From assembly GCA_016840245.1 (NCBI GenBank), contig JAEOST010000213.1, positions 1 through 23,510 on the forward strand: a DNA stretch of 23,510 nucleotides, given 5' to 3'. This document shows positions 15,893 to 23,497 of this stretch, piece after piece. The position numbers and the translations under genes were made by a program. A model generated the notes under the pieces. It did no database searches, was not told where the DNA came from, and worked only from the letters and a program-made list of their open reading frames with translations. Positions within the stretch are counted from its first letter, which is position 1; each line of letters opens with the position of its first letter. The stretch is from Candidatus Thorarchaeota archaeon (GTDB taxonomy: Archaea > Asgardarchaeota > Thorarchaeia > Thorarchaeales > Thorarchaeaceae).

Positions 15893-16189
15893 CTAGCGGT
15901 TTCTAAGGTAGTCCCGGATAGCAATCGCAACAGATGCGCCTTCTCCTGCTGCTGATATGGCTTGATTTGTTGCACCTGCTCTACAATCACCCGCTGAGAA
16001 TATTCCCATGATGCTAGTTTGTAGTCCCTGATCCGTTACCACGAATCTATTGTCATCAAGATTCACCAGATTCTTCAGGAACTTTGAGTTGGGTTGCATT
16101 CCTATAAACACAAAAATTCCATCTGGGTGATACTCCTTTATTTCACCAGTTTCATTGTGTCTGATAAGAACCAATTCAAGCTTGCCACA
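15893..16189 (-). pseudogene. C-terminal remnant of a thioredoxin-reductase-type flavoprotein
   Basis: This 98-codon frame is the last third of a thioredoxin reductase. It reads GKLELVLIRHNETGEIKEY (end of the NADPH domain), DGIFVFIGMQPNS, then the FAD motif GIFSAGDCRAGATNQAISAAGEGASVA and a final helix. The first ~210 residues expected of the family (GxGxxG FAD loop, CxxC active site, NADPH GxGxxA loop) are missing. The frame is closed upstream by TAA at 16190-16192, without its own ribosome site. The glutaredoxin gene on the same strand runs into it in another frame. The simplest reading is an internal, out-of-frame deletion of a glutaredoxin-thioredoxin reductase fusion or pair. A metagenome assembly error is the alternative. 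Confidence 0.75.
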
Positions 16190-16440
16190 TTACTTGGCTC
16201 AACAAGGAGACTTACAGATTCACCATCAATAATCTGTACAACTGGTATCTTTCTCTTTGGTTTGCCATAGACCTTCTCGTTGGCAGAGAGAACGAAATCA
16301 TATGCAGCTTTACCTTCTGGAGTTTCTACCTCGATATCCCTCCAGTCATAATGGATTCTCTGTTCACCTAGGTACTTCTTTGTCCGTCGGCAATCAGAGC
16401 ACCAATTTGCACCATAAACTACAATTTTGACGTTTTTCAT
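16138..16440 (-). CDS. Glutaredoxin/mycoredoxin-like protein with a foreign C-terminus
   Basis: A 100-residue frame from ATG 16440. Residues 1-82 form a thioredoxin-fold glutaredoxin-like domain. It has strand KIVVYGAN, active site W-C-S-D-C followed by RRTKKYLGE, then YDWRDIEVE, KIPVVQIIDG and LLVEPSN. The L-V-E-P-S-N motif is where this family normally leads into its last helix. Instead, the final 17 residues (VASLNWFLSDTMKLVK) are read from thioredoxin-reductase DNA in the wrong frame, so the natural C-terminus is lost. The core could still fold and do dithiol exchange. The locus overlaps the reductase fragment by about 50 bases. The intact ancestor was probably a glutaredoxin fused or coupled to its NADPH-dependent reductase. 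Confidence 0.78.
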   Translation of the reverse strand: MKNVKIVVYGANWCSDCRRTKKYLGEQRIHYDWRDIEVETPEGKAAYDFVLSANEKVYGKPKRKIPVVQIIDGESVSLLVEPSNVASLNWFLSDTMKLVK

Positions 16441-16511
16441 TCTACCACTGGCCTAGAGCTGTATCCCACTCACTCCACTTAGATGGCGAAAAGGATTTTG
16501 CTTAACAAAAA

Positions 16512-16590
16512 ACGAGTTTCTATCACACAAACTGAAAATCGATACCTTCATCTAGTGAGGAGTTTCCAATAACGATTTCAAAGGAGTTTC
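16512..16590 (+). repeat. Three short direct repeats (A-x-GAGTTTC) in the mer leader
   Basis: Copies lie at 16512-16520 (ACGAGTTTC), 16558-16566 (AGGAGTTTC) and 16582-16590 (AGGAGTTTC). The last contains the GGAG ribosome site of mer. The middle copy looks like a duplicated ribosome site without a following start. They may be a binding site for a regulator or a small duplication; the evidence is limited. Confidence 0.3.
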
Positions 16591-16595
16591 ATCCT

Positions 16596-17654
16596 ATGCG
16601 AATCGGAATTGAATTTGTACCGGACAAACCCATAGACAAGATTGTCAAATGGGTCAAATCAGCAGAGAATGCTGGCTTTGATATTGTCTGGATTACTGAT
16701 CACTACAATAATCGTAATGTATGGGCGACGCTGACAGCTCTCGCCCTGAACACAGAGAGTATCTTGATGGGACCAGGTGTCACGAACCCATTTCATATCA
16801 GTCCTGCATTGACAGCATCAGCAGCAGTGACCATTAACGAGTTGAGTAATGGCCGAGCTCTCATTGGTATTGGTGCAGGCGATAAAGTCACGCTAAGCGC
16901 CTTGGGTATCAAATGGGATAAGCCAGTATCTGCTGTGATTGAGGCGATCAAATACATGCAGGCCCTCACAGTAGGCAGTAGTTTCAAGCATGATGGAAAA
17001 GTGTTCAAAGTAAAGAAAGCCAAACTTGCTGTAGTCAAGAAGAAAGAGGTTATGGGAGCCGATGGTAAGCCAGTCATGAAAGACGGAAAACCAGTGAAGA
17101 AGGGCCCTAAGATCCCAATCTATGCTGGAGCGCAGGGTCCAATGATGCTCAAAAGGACCGCAAAGGTGGCAGATGGTATACTCATCAATGCAAGTCATCC
17201 AAAAGACTTCGCAATAGCTATGGAGAAGATCAAAGAAGGTGTCGAGGAAGCTGGCAGAGATATCAAGGATATTGATGTAACCGCATATGCATCATTCAGT
17301 ATTGGTCCGACAAGAGAGGCCGCCCTTGAGGGAGATGCAAAGATTGTGGTTGCATTCATTGTCGCTGGTTCTCCAGACGTTGTTTTGGAAAGACATGATC
17401 TAGATATGGATGCATGCAACAAGGTCCGTCAACTTCTTGGAGAAGGAAACTTCAAGGAACTCCCAGGTGCAATAAATGATGAGATGATTGATGCGTTTGC
17501 TGTGGTTGGTGATAAGAGCCAGTGTATCAAGCGAATCGAGGATCTGGCAAAGGTCGGTGTGACACAATTTGTTGTTGGTTCACCAATTGGACCTGACAAG
17601 ACAAGTGCGATTGAACAGATTGGAAAAGAAGTCATTCCGCACTTCAAGAAGTAA
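16596..17654 (+). CDS. mer: F420-dependent 5,10-methylenetetrahydromethanopterin reductase-like protein (Mer)
   Basis: A 352-residue luciferase-like (LLM) TIM-barrel enzyme. Mer reduces methylene-H4MPT to methyl-H4MPT with reduced F420 in the archaeal C1 branch. The start M-R-I-G-I-E-F-V-P is the Mer signature. Then come WITDHYNNRNVWATLTALA, GPGVTNPFHISPALTASA, NGRALIGIGAGD, YAGAQGPMMLKRTAKVADGILINASHP and VGDKSQCIKRIEDL, all fitting the family. GGAG lies about eight bases before the ATG. Length exceeds the usual ~325 residues because of a Lys-rich insertion at about 147-171 containing DGKPV twice, next to the expected active-site region. The enzyme is presumably cytoplasmic. Nearby FwdD-, FwdF- and HdrA-like genes support a C1 role, although some LLM relatives have other substrates. 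Confidence 0.85.
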   Translation: MRIGIEFVPDKPIDKIVKWVKSAENAGFDIVWITDHYNNRNVWATLTALALNTESILMGPGVTNPFHISPALTASAAVTINELSNGRALIGIGAGDKVTLSALGIKWDKPVSAVIEAIKYMQALTVGSSFKHDGKVFKVKKAKLAVVKKKEVMGADGKPVMKDGKPVKKGPKIPIYAGAQGPMMLKRTAKVADGILINASHPKDFAIAMEKIKEGVEEAGRDIKDIDVTAYASFSIGPTREAALEGDAKIVVAFIVAGSPDVVLERHDLDMDACNKVRQLLGEGNFKELPGAINDEMIDAFAVVGDKSQCIKRIEDLAKVGVTQFVVGSPIGPDKTSAIEQIGKEVIPHFKK

Positions 17655-17726
17655 TCAAACGATGAAACTCGCAGAGGAATGTTGAGGCTCATCGTTCCAG
17701 ATGGGCCCAACGTCCCTTGAGAATCA

Positions 17727-18368
17727 TTAGAGTGCACTTAGGGCACGGCTTGCAAGTAACCAGCCAATGTCTCCAAGCATCTCATGCGGTAGATAGAGAA
17801 TTGAGTTCTTGTCATAGAGCATTCTCACACTTGCTGGAAACTCTTCATCCTCATCTTCGAAGACAACTAATACTTTGACCTTTGGGAGGAATGATATCTC
17901 AAAGGCCGCATCACCATAGTCTACTTTCTTTCCACCGATGCGTTCCAAAGCCTCGAACAGCTTCTCCCTCTTTTCAACAAATGCAGATGTTAGTGCCTTC
18001 AAAGTATCTTCGTTGTAGGAATAGCGGCACGCAAATGAACCCTGCAAGGAGTTAAACTTCACCCACTCCCCAGCCACTCCTTCATCCTTTGCCTTACTAT
18101 AGTAATAGAGATGTGGAATGATTTTGCTTGTCTTTACAGTTGTATCCTTGATTGTGTCATAGGTTTCCCCAGTTTCGAAATCTACTTTCAGACCTAGGAC
18201 ATCTATACTCTCTTCACCAATTCCGTGCTTGTTCCTCAAGCCTCTGATGTCATCACCAAAGTTGTCCCAGCTCCACCAAGCTGAGCTTGTATCAAATTGC
18301 CCAACGTTGAATTTTGAAGCTAACTCACGAGATAAACCAGTCCAATATTCAAGAATGCTGTCTACCAT
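17727..18368 (-). CDS. DUF3786-family protein
   Basis: A 213-residue soluble protein. The start at ATG 18368 has GGAGATG five bases before it. Features matching DUF3786 are ISFLPKVKVLVVFEDEDEEFPASVRMLYDKN, then YLPHEMLGDIGWLLASRAL near the end, and the middle LQGSFACRYSYNEDTLKALTSAF. The family is often found near corrinoid, CO dehydrogenase or iron-sulfur enzymes in anaerobes; its chemistry is not established as far as I know. No Cys cluster is present here. It lies 38 bases after the DUF166 gene on the same strand, so the two are probably one transcript, convergent with mer. Confidence 0.78.
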   Translation of the reverse strand: MVDSILEYWTGLSRELASKFNVGQFDTSSAWWSWDNFGDDIRGLRNKHGIGEESIDVLGLKVDFETGETYDTIKDTTVKTSKIIPHLYYYSKAKDEGVAGEWVKFNSLQGSFACRYSYNEDTLKALTSAFVEKREKLFEALERIGGKKVDYGDAAFEISFLPKVKVLVVFEDEDEEFPASVRMLYDKNSILYLPHEMLGDIGWLLASRALSAL

Positions 18369-18405
18369 TTTTTCATCTCCTTAATCTACTATCCCCAGAA
18401 TCAAA

Positions 18406-19194
18406 TTATTCCTTCGTTTTTTCTATCGTAGTTCTGCAGTCATCAATTCCCACTGCATCACAAACTGCGTACCTTGCATTATAACCCGCAACGTGCAGGA
18501 GAGCATCTCCAACTTCTCTATCCTTGGCCATTGATGCAGTACATGGATAGGAATGATGCGCCTTAGCGATAATGTCAAAGAGTGCATCCGTATCTGAGAT
18601 TGAATTTCCTCTGACCTTCTGACTCACGTACCATGAACATCCGCATGGTGCTGATCGTAAGGGTCCAATCTCTGAAGCTACGTCATCTCTCATGGTGACA
18701 TAGTGAATCGGTTTTCCAATTTTATATCTCTCCATGAACTGATCAATGATTTTTCCTTCACCGGGCTCAAGGGTACAGAAAGGTTTTGGAAATGCGGATT
18801 CTACACCAATAGCATCCAAGGTCTCCTTCACCTGTGCACGGAGTCCTGGAGGGACCCACGTTGGGTCCTCTATTGGCACTATCACTGCTTTTGCGTTTGT
18901 TTCTTTGACAATGATATCTGCTGCCGCGAGTATATCATGATGGATTGCTACCAACAGTAAAACATCACACTCACCGAGTTCGAGATCCTTGATGTATTTC
19001 TCAGGATCTTCTATCATTGTTGGTGTGGGTGGGTCAATTCTATGAATGCCAATTATATCGCCCACGTAGGAGCCATATCCTGTCCTGCACTCGTCGCATG
19101 TAGGTTCACAACCCTGGCAGAATTTGGAGAAGTTGATTAAATTTCCAAGCACCCGTTCTGCGAATTCGTCGCCATATATTGTTCTAAGTCGCAT
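18406..19194 (-). CDS. DUF166-family protein with an extra cysteine cluster
   Basis: About 262 residues. I chose ATG 19194 because GAGGGTG lies six bases before it; the ATG 27 bases earlier has no ribosome site, and the family start M-R-x-R-x-I-Y-G fits. Features of DUF166 are ERVLGNLINF at the start, VIVPIEDPTWVPPGLRAQV, PFCTLEPGEGKIIDQF, LRSAPCGCSWYVSQKVRG and HHSYPCTASM. Cys26, Cys29, Cys33 and Cys36 (C-x2-C-x3-C-x2-C), with Cys184/Cys186 and Cys218 later, suggest an iron-sulfur or metal site. Older databases label the family thymidylate synthase, which I consider unproven. A box A at about 19236-19245 serves it. It leads a two-gene unit with the DUF3786 gene. Confidence 0.8.
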   Translation of the reverse strand: MRLRTIYGDEFAERVLGNLINFSKFCQGCEPTCDECRTGYGSYVGDIIGIHRIDPPTPTMIEDPEKYIKDLELGECDVLLLVAIHHDILAAADIIVKETNAKAVIVPIEDPTWVPPGLRAQVKETLDAIGVESAFPKPFCTLEPGEGKIIDQFMERYKIGKPIHYVTMRDDVASEIGPLRSAPCGCSWYVSQKVRGNSISDTDALFDIIAKAHHSYPCTASMAKDREVGDALLHVAGYNARYAVCDAVGIDDCRTTIEKTKE

Positions 19195-19235
19195 AATTGA
19201 CACCCTCGGAATAACAATCATGAATAACTATCGTT

Positions 19236-19245
19236 AAAAAATATG
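19236..19245 (-). promoter_or_regulatory. Box A-like element for the DUF166 gene
   Basis: The minus strand reads CATATTTTTTAACG here, an AT-rich TATA-like element about 45 bases before ATG 19194. It would place transcription start near 19215 with a leader of about 20 bases that holds GAGGGTG. Confidence 0.5.
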
Positions 19246-19273
19246 CTGTTTGCGGCTCGATACTGCTAGATGT

Positions 19274-19281
19274 GATATAAC
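19274..19281 (+). promoter_or_regulatory. Box A-like element for the FwdD-like gene
   Basis: GATATAAC on the plus strand is about 55 bases before ATG 19334. A start near 19300 would leave a leader of about 32 bases, or only about 8 bases if translation begins at TTG 19310. Confidence 0.45.
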
Positions 19282-19333
19282 GGAAACGTAATATGATGTC
19301 TTACAGGACTTGACTTGCTGGGATTGTTATACA

Positions 19334-19729
19334 ATGGCACTAGGTGATTTCCTGTTCCCACATGCTGAGTTGAATCTCGTCATAGCTCGGTCCTTTGAGA
19401 GTGATATCGAGTCAGTCAAAGATAAACAATCGCAGGAGTATATTGATACAACCGCATTGATTAGAATGCATTCAAGTGACCTGAAACGACTTGGCTTACA
19501 GGATGAGCAAGCGGCAAGTGTAAAATCAGATATTGGAACAGTCATAGTAAAAGCCTTTGGCGATGATAAGATACCCGAGGGAACTGCTGTCATGCCTTAC
19601 GGACCTTGGGCATTGTCTCTGGTTTCTGTACCTACTGATGGCGCACCACCCCAGTTCCACGGATTAAAAATCGCAGTGGCGAAGACCGATGACTCAATCA
19701 CAACTTTAGATTCTCTTTTCGATTCATGA
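19334..19729 (+). CDS. fwdD: Formylmethanofuran dehydrogenase subunit D-like protein (molybdopterin dinucleotide-binding domain)
   Basis: A 131-residue protein from ATG 19334, with GGGA nine bases before it. A TTG at 19310 would add MTCWDCYT but lacks a well-spaced ribosome site. The protein is a small beta-barrel domain of the molydopterin-binding type. It reads LVIARSFESD, YIDTTALIRMHSSDLKRLGL, ASVKSDIGTVIVKAFG, IPEGTAVMPYGPWAL and PPQFHGLKIAVAKT. These match FwdD/FmdD, the subunit that holds the molybdenum or tungsten pterin cofactor in the enzyme interconverting CO2 and formyl-methanofuran. It is alone on its strand, without the usual fwdB/A/C neighbours in view, but faces the FwdF-like polyferredoxin gene, overlapping it by 32 bases. 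Other enzymes share this domain, so the subunit name is inferred. Confidence 0.8.
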   Translation: MALGDFLFPHAELNLVIARSFESDIESVKDKQSQEYIDTTALIRMHSSDLKRLGLQDEQAASVKSDIGTVIVKAFGDDKIPEGTAVMPYGPWALSLVSVPTDGAPPQFHGLKIAVAKTDDSITTLDSLFDS

Positions 19730-21068
19730 ATTCCTCAAAGACGTCGTCAGCTTTACCTTTCTCAAGCTGAAGTTTGATTTTTGGATTCTCTTTGAACATC
19801 TTTCTAAGCAGACTGATGGTCTTCATGATCTCTTTGCGCTCAGCCTCCGGTATATTCCAATCTAACTCATCATCGTCATGGACCTCTTTCTTATGAGGTG
19901 CTTCAAGTACGATGTCCCTCTCAAAGAGGCTACTTTGTGGGGGATCGATTCCAACGACTGCATCAAAGAAGAGTTTTCGCGCACGTTCCCATTTTCGTGC
20001 CTTCTCTAATTCTTCAACATTGTATCCATCTCGTGTGACTGCGATTACATCATACGGGCACGAGTTCATACAGGCCCCACAATAGAGACAGTGATCATCC
20101 AATACTGCAATCTTGTCTGCCTGTCCGGTTGGATATATTGCCTTGACTGGACAGATGTTGAAGCAATTGTGGCAGCCAATCGGATCACACTTCTCTAGTA
20201 GTGGAAAGGTAACCTCTCCTGAGAATGGTTTCTCTACTCGAAGTGCTTCATATGGGCACACTATGGCACAAAGTCCGCACTTGACACACAGGTCATCGTT
20301 GCGATGGAGCTTACCCTCAATCTTTGGCTTTTGGATTGTTCGTGGGCTTGATGATGTGCACTCGACATCAATTGCTTCGTCAGGACAAATCTCCGCACAC
20401 AGACCACAGTAGTCACATTCATCCTCGTTCACCCTGATGGCAATCGCGGGTTTGAACTCTGGCGGTTCTGCTGAGTCTGACCAGATTATCTTGATTGCCT
20501 CAGGGCATAATAACTCGCAGAGACCGCAGTACGAACATTTGTCTTCGTGAATTTTGATTGTGCCCTCTGCTGATTCTTCTTTCTCGTATTCTACCAAGTC
20601 TTTCTTATGATCGACCTGCACATCAACATCCAATGCCCCTGTCGGGCAGACCTTGGCACAGAGCAGACAGGGAGCGCACTTGTCCTCATTGATACTATGA
20701 ATCCCTTCAATTCGGTTGTACGTATTGACAGCACCCTCTCCTTGATATTCGGCCTCAAAAGCTCCGAAGATACATGCCGAGTCACAGAGTCCACAGAATG
20801 TACAGAGGTCTGGGTCAACATTGACGAGTGGTGCACCCTCAATTCTTCCTGCAGCAGTCTCACCAACGGGTCCAAGTGTGATTGCATCCCATGGGCAGTA
20901 GAGACAAAGAGTACAGCCTACGCACCTGTCTATTTGATAGTCCAGTGTCCTAGTTAGCAATGAGGTCTTCCACAAGAGCCGGAGCTTTCCATCAACAACA
21001 TCCATAGTGATTTCAGGCTTCTCACCAATTGAGACCCCGGTCTTCTCCTTTTCTAGAGCATCAGTCAC
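19698..21068 (-). CDS. fwdF: Polyferredoxin with eight [4Fe-4S] motifs (FwdF-like)
   Basis: A 456-residue electron carrier with exactly 32 motif cysteines in eight groups: C49/52/55/58, C89/92/95/99, C131/134/137/141, C178/181/184/188, C218/221/224/228, C261/264/267/271, C294/299/302/306 and C327/330/333/337. Group 1 is C-x2-C-x2-C-x2-C-P, one residue shorter than the usual x3, and group 7 begins C-x4-C. AITLGPVGETAAGRIEGAP after group 1 resembles FwdF/FmdF of formylmethanofuran dehydrogenase. A 115-residue acidic/basic helical tail follows. The GTG start at 21068 overlaps the HdrA stop as GTGA, with AGGAGG about ten bases upstream. This implies translational coupling and a role in passing electrons between HdrA and the formylmethanofuran dehydrogenase. 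Other polyferredoxins (VhuB/MvhB type) remain possible. Confidence 0.87.
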   Translation of the reverse strand: MTDALEKEKTGVSIGEKPEITMDVVDGKLRLLWKTSLLTRTLDYQIDRCVGCTLCLYCPWDAITLGPVGETAAGRIEGAPLVNVDPDLCTFCGLCDSACIFGAFEAEYQGEGAVNTYNRIEGIHSINEDKCAPCLLCAKVCPTGALDVDVQVDHKKDLVEYEKEESAEGTIKIHEDKCSYCGLCELLCPEAIKIIWSDSAEPPEFKPAIAIRVNEDECDYCGLCAEICPDEAIDVECTSSSPRTIQKPKIEGKLHRNDDLCVKCGLCAIVCPYEALRVEKPFSGEVTFPLLEKCDPIGCHNCFNICPVKAIYPTGQADKIAVLDDHCLYCGACMNSCPYDVIAVTRDGYNVEELEKARKWERARKLFFDAVVGIDPPQSSLFERDIVLEAPHKKEVHDDDELDWNIPEAERKEIMKTISLLRKMFKENPKIKLQLEKGKADDVFEEFMNRKENLKL

Positions 21069-23497
21069 TTTCCAGTCCCTCCTGAGTCAGAAACTGGTTT
21101 TACGATGTTCTCTGAGAACTCCGTCCCAAGAGGACCAAGTTCAATTACCCTGTTCACAAAGCCTGTAACTTGTTCAGCAAACAGATCTGCTTCTGAGGCT
21201 GAAGCAGCTCCAAAGTACAATCTTCCACCATCAATCCCTGTGTCTTCAATGACATCACGGAGGGTGTATGTTCTGAACTTGGCAAATCTGGCTCCGGACC
21301 TGTAGTGACAGTCCTGCTCATGGCATCCTAGAACAGCGACTCCATCCGCACCCTCTTCAAAGGCTGCGAGAAGAACATCAGTGTTCAGACGACCTGTACA
21401 TGGTACTTGAATTGGTATGACATTAGGGGGGTATGCAATACGGGAAACCCCGGCTCTATCAGCAGCACTATAGGCACACCAACGACAGAGAAATCCAACG
21501 ATATTGGGTTTTAGAGAGTTTACTCTTACAGCAGTTTTTGTGGCCACTACCAGCTGCTCGTTAGTCATACAGGGTAGGTCCAATGCTCCAGCAGGACATG
21601 CTGCAACACAGGTACCACATCCTCGGCAGGCTCCTTGATTTATTACTGGAAAGTTATCGCCATCGAAAGAGATTGCTCTAGGTGCACACATACGTTCACA
21701 CAGTCTACAACTGATACAGAGTTCAGAATCGAAAGTGGGGACACATGCATCGGTATCAATGGTCCCACCTGTCAGCAAGGTTTTGACCTTTGATGCTGCA
21801 AGTCCAGCATGTGCCACACTGTCAGCCACATCTTTAGGACCCTGTGCTACTCCTGCTAGGAATATTCCCTTTGATGGGGTACTACTTGGACTCAGTTTGA
21901 GGTGTCTTTCTAGGAAGAAACCATTCTCATCCAGAGGAATTCGTAATTTTGCAGCCAGATCTACATTACTGGGTTCAGCATCCATCCCAACCATCAGTAC
22001 AATGAGGTCGGTTTCCATGTCTAACTGCTTTCCAATGAGTGTATCCTCAGCACGAATGGATGTTTTTCCAGACACTGGATTATAGACTACTTCTCCTACA
22101 GTTCCTCTTACAAACTTGATTCCGTATTCTTCACCTGCTCGGAAGTAGAGCTCCTCCTGACCCTTGCCAAACGTTCTCATATCGATATAGAAGACGTATG
22201 CGTCAATCTTCGGGAGTAATTGCTTTACCTGAATTGCTTCTTTCACTGCTACAGAACAGCACGCTCTACTACAATACGGTCTCTTGAATCTATGAGAGCG
22301 ACTTCCCACGCATGGCACAAATACGATTCTTCGTGGAACTTTGCCATCTGATGGTCTTACCAACCTGCCATTCGTTGGGCCTGCTGGATTGACAAGCCGT
22401 TCAAGCTCTATAGACGTCACAACATCAGGATTTTCACCATATCCAAGCTCTTCAACGATAGTTGGGTCAAACGGTTCAAATCCAGTGGCGACAATGATGG
22501 AACCTACTTCGAGGGTCACAATTTTGTCTTCTTCGTTGTAACGTAGTGATTCAGCCTCACATACTCCTGCACACGACTGGCATCCAATACAGTTCTCCAT
22601 GTCAATGTAGGGTGCTATGGGAATAGCATCTACTGATGGACGAACCATTGCTTTCCGCTTTCCAAGTCCACTATTGTATTCATCTACAACAATAACCGGA
22701 CAAACTTCCAGACACCTATCGCAACCTGTACAACTCTCAATGTCAACATATCTTGCTTTCTGCTTGACCCTAACCTGATACTTCCCAGTAGCTCCTTTCA
22801 CATTCTCTATCTCGCTAAGGGTCATTGTGCGAATCAAAGGATGTCTTGCCACTCTCGTCATCATCGGACCCAGAATACAAATACTGCAGTCAAATGTTGG
22901 GAAGAGCTTATCCCACTTAGCCATATGTCCTCCAAGAAATCCCTCTTTCTCCACAATGATGGTTTCAATACCTGCATCAGCAATCTCCAGTGCCGCTGAT
23001 ATTCCTGAAACCCCGCCTCCTATCACAAGAGCTCTCTGTACAACTGGCATCTGATATGTTGGAACTGGATGTGACGCACCAACTTGGGCAATACCCGTGT
23101 CAATGATTGCTGCAGCCTTTGCTGTTGCCTCCTCTGGCTCGTCATAATGGACCCAGCTGCACTGCTCTCGGATATTGGCCATATGCATGTGACCCGGATC
23201 AAGACCTGCATCCTTCATGGCATCTGAGAAGAGGTCTTTGTGAAGAAGGGGTGAGCATCCTGCAATGACAACCTTCTCAACTTTACTCTTCTTCACTTTC
23301 TGAACTAGATCGTATACACCCTGTTCAGAACAGAGGTGATCATCAACCTCAACCAGGGGAATACCTTCAGCCTCATACTTTTCCCGTAATGAATCAATAT
23401 CAATAGTATCCGCGATGTTGGAACCACAACGACACAGAAAGACAGCTAGTTTGTCCCGTTCTGTATCCTTTTTCGATGGTTTTTTACTGCGGCTCAC
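21065..23497 (-). CDS. hdrA: HdrA-MvhD fusion: flavin-bifurcating heterodisulfide reductase subunit A with C-terminal MvhD domain
   Basis: An 810-residue protein from GTG 23497, with GGTG about six bases before it. Residues 18-140 are the HdrA N-terminal domain with Cys22, Cys24, Cys56, Cys81 (GCSPLLH) and Cys113. FAD binding is by GGGVSG at 160-165. Two ferredoxin motifs follow at C256/259/262/266 and C303/306/309/313 (the latter ends CEA, not CP). VPCVGSR and YCSRACCSVAVKEA at 396-420 are HdrA signatures, and a second FAD part ends in GIFLAGVAQGPKDVADSV. Two more ferredoxin motifs lie at C594/597/600/604 and C624/627/630/634. Residues about 664-790 are MvhD/FlpD-like (FLCRWCAY, VPCTGRLN, GCHEQDCHY), the docking domain for hydrogenase or formate dehydrogenase. 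It is expected to bifurcate electrons in the cytoplasm with HdrB/C, which are not in view. Confidence 0.93.
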   Translation of the reverse strand: MSRSKKPSKKDTERDKLAVFLCRCGSNIADTIDIDSLREKYEAEGIPLVEVDDHLCSEQGVYDLVQKVKKSKVEKVVIAGCSPLLHKDLFSDAMKDAGLDPGHMHMANIREQCSWVHYDEPEEATAKAAAIIDTGIAQVGASHPVPTYQMPVVQRALVIGGGVSGISAALEIADAGIETIIVEKEGFLGGHMAKWDKLFPTFDCSICILGPMMTRVARHPLIRTMTLSEIENVKGATGKYQVRVKQKARYVDIESCTGCDRCLEVCPVIVVDEYNSGLGKRKAMVRPSVDAIPIAPYIDMENCIGCQSCAGVCEAESLRYNEEDKIVTLEVGSIIVATGFEPFDPTIVEELGYGENPDVVTSIELERLVNPAGPTNGRLVRPSDGKVPRRIVFVPCVGSRSHRFKRPYCSRACCSVAVKEAIQVKQLLPKIDAYVFYIDMRTFGKGQEELYFRAGEEYGIKFVRGTVGEVVYNPVSGKTSIRAEDTLIGKQLDMETDLIVLMVGMDAEPSNVDLAAKLRIPLDENGFFLERHLKLSPSSTPSKGIFLAGVAQGPKDVADSVAHAGLAASKVKTLLTGGTIDTDACVPTFDSELCISCRLCERMCAPRAISFDGDNFPVINQGACRGCGTCVAACPAGALDLPCMTNEQLVVATKTAVRVNSLKPNIVGFLCRWCAYSAADRAGVSRIAYPPNVIPIQVPCTGRLNTDVLLAAFEEGADGVAVLGCHEQDCHYRSGARFAKFRTYTLRDVIEDTGIDGGRLYFGAASASEADLFAEQVTGFVNRVIELGPLGTEFSENIVKPVSDSGGTGK

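Noticed and set aside
16138..16192. Programmed frameshift joining glutaredoxin and thioredoxin reductase
   Set aside because: A frameshift would not restore the missing ~200 residues of the reductase (FAD loop, CxxC, NADPH loop), so deletion or assembly collapse explains the data better.
18406..19194. Calling the DUF166 gene a thymidylate synthase
   Set aside because: The old family label is not supported by any thymidylate synthase active-site motif I can see, and the extra cysteine cluster points elsewhere.
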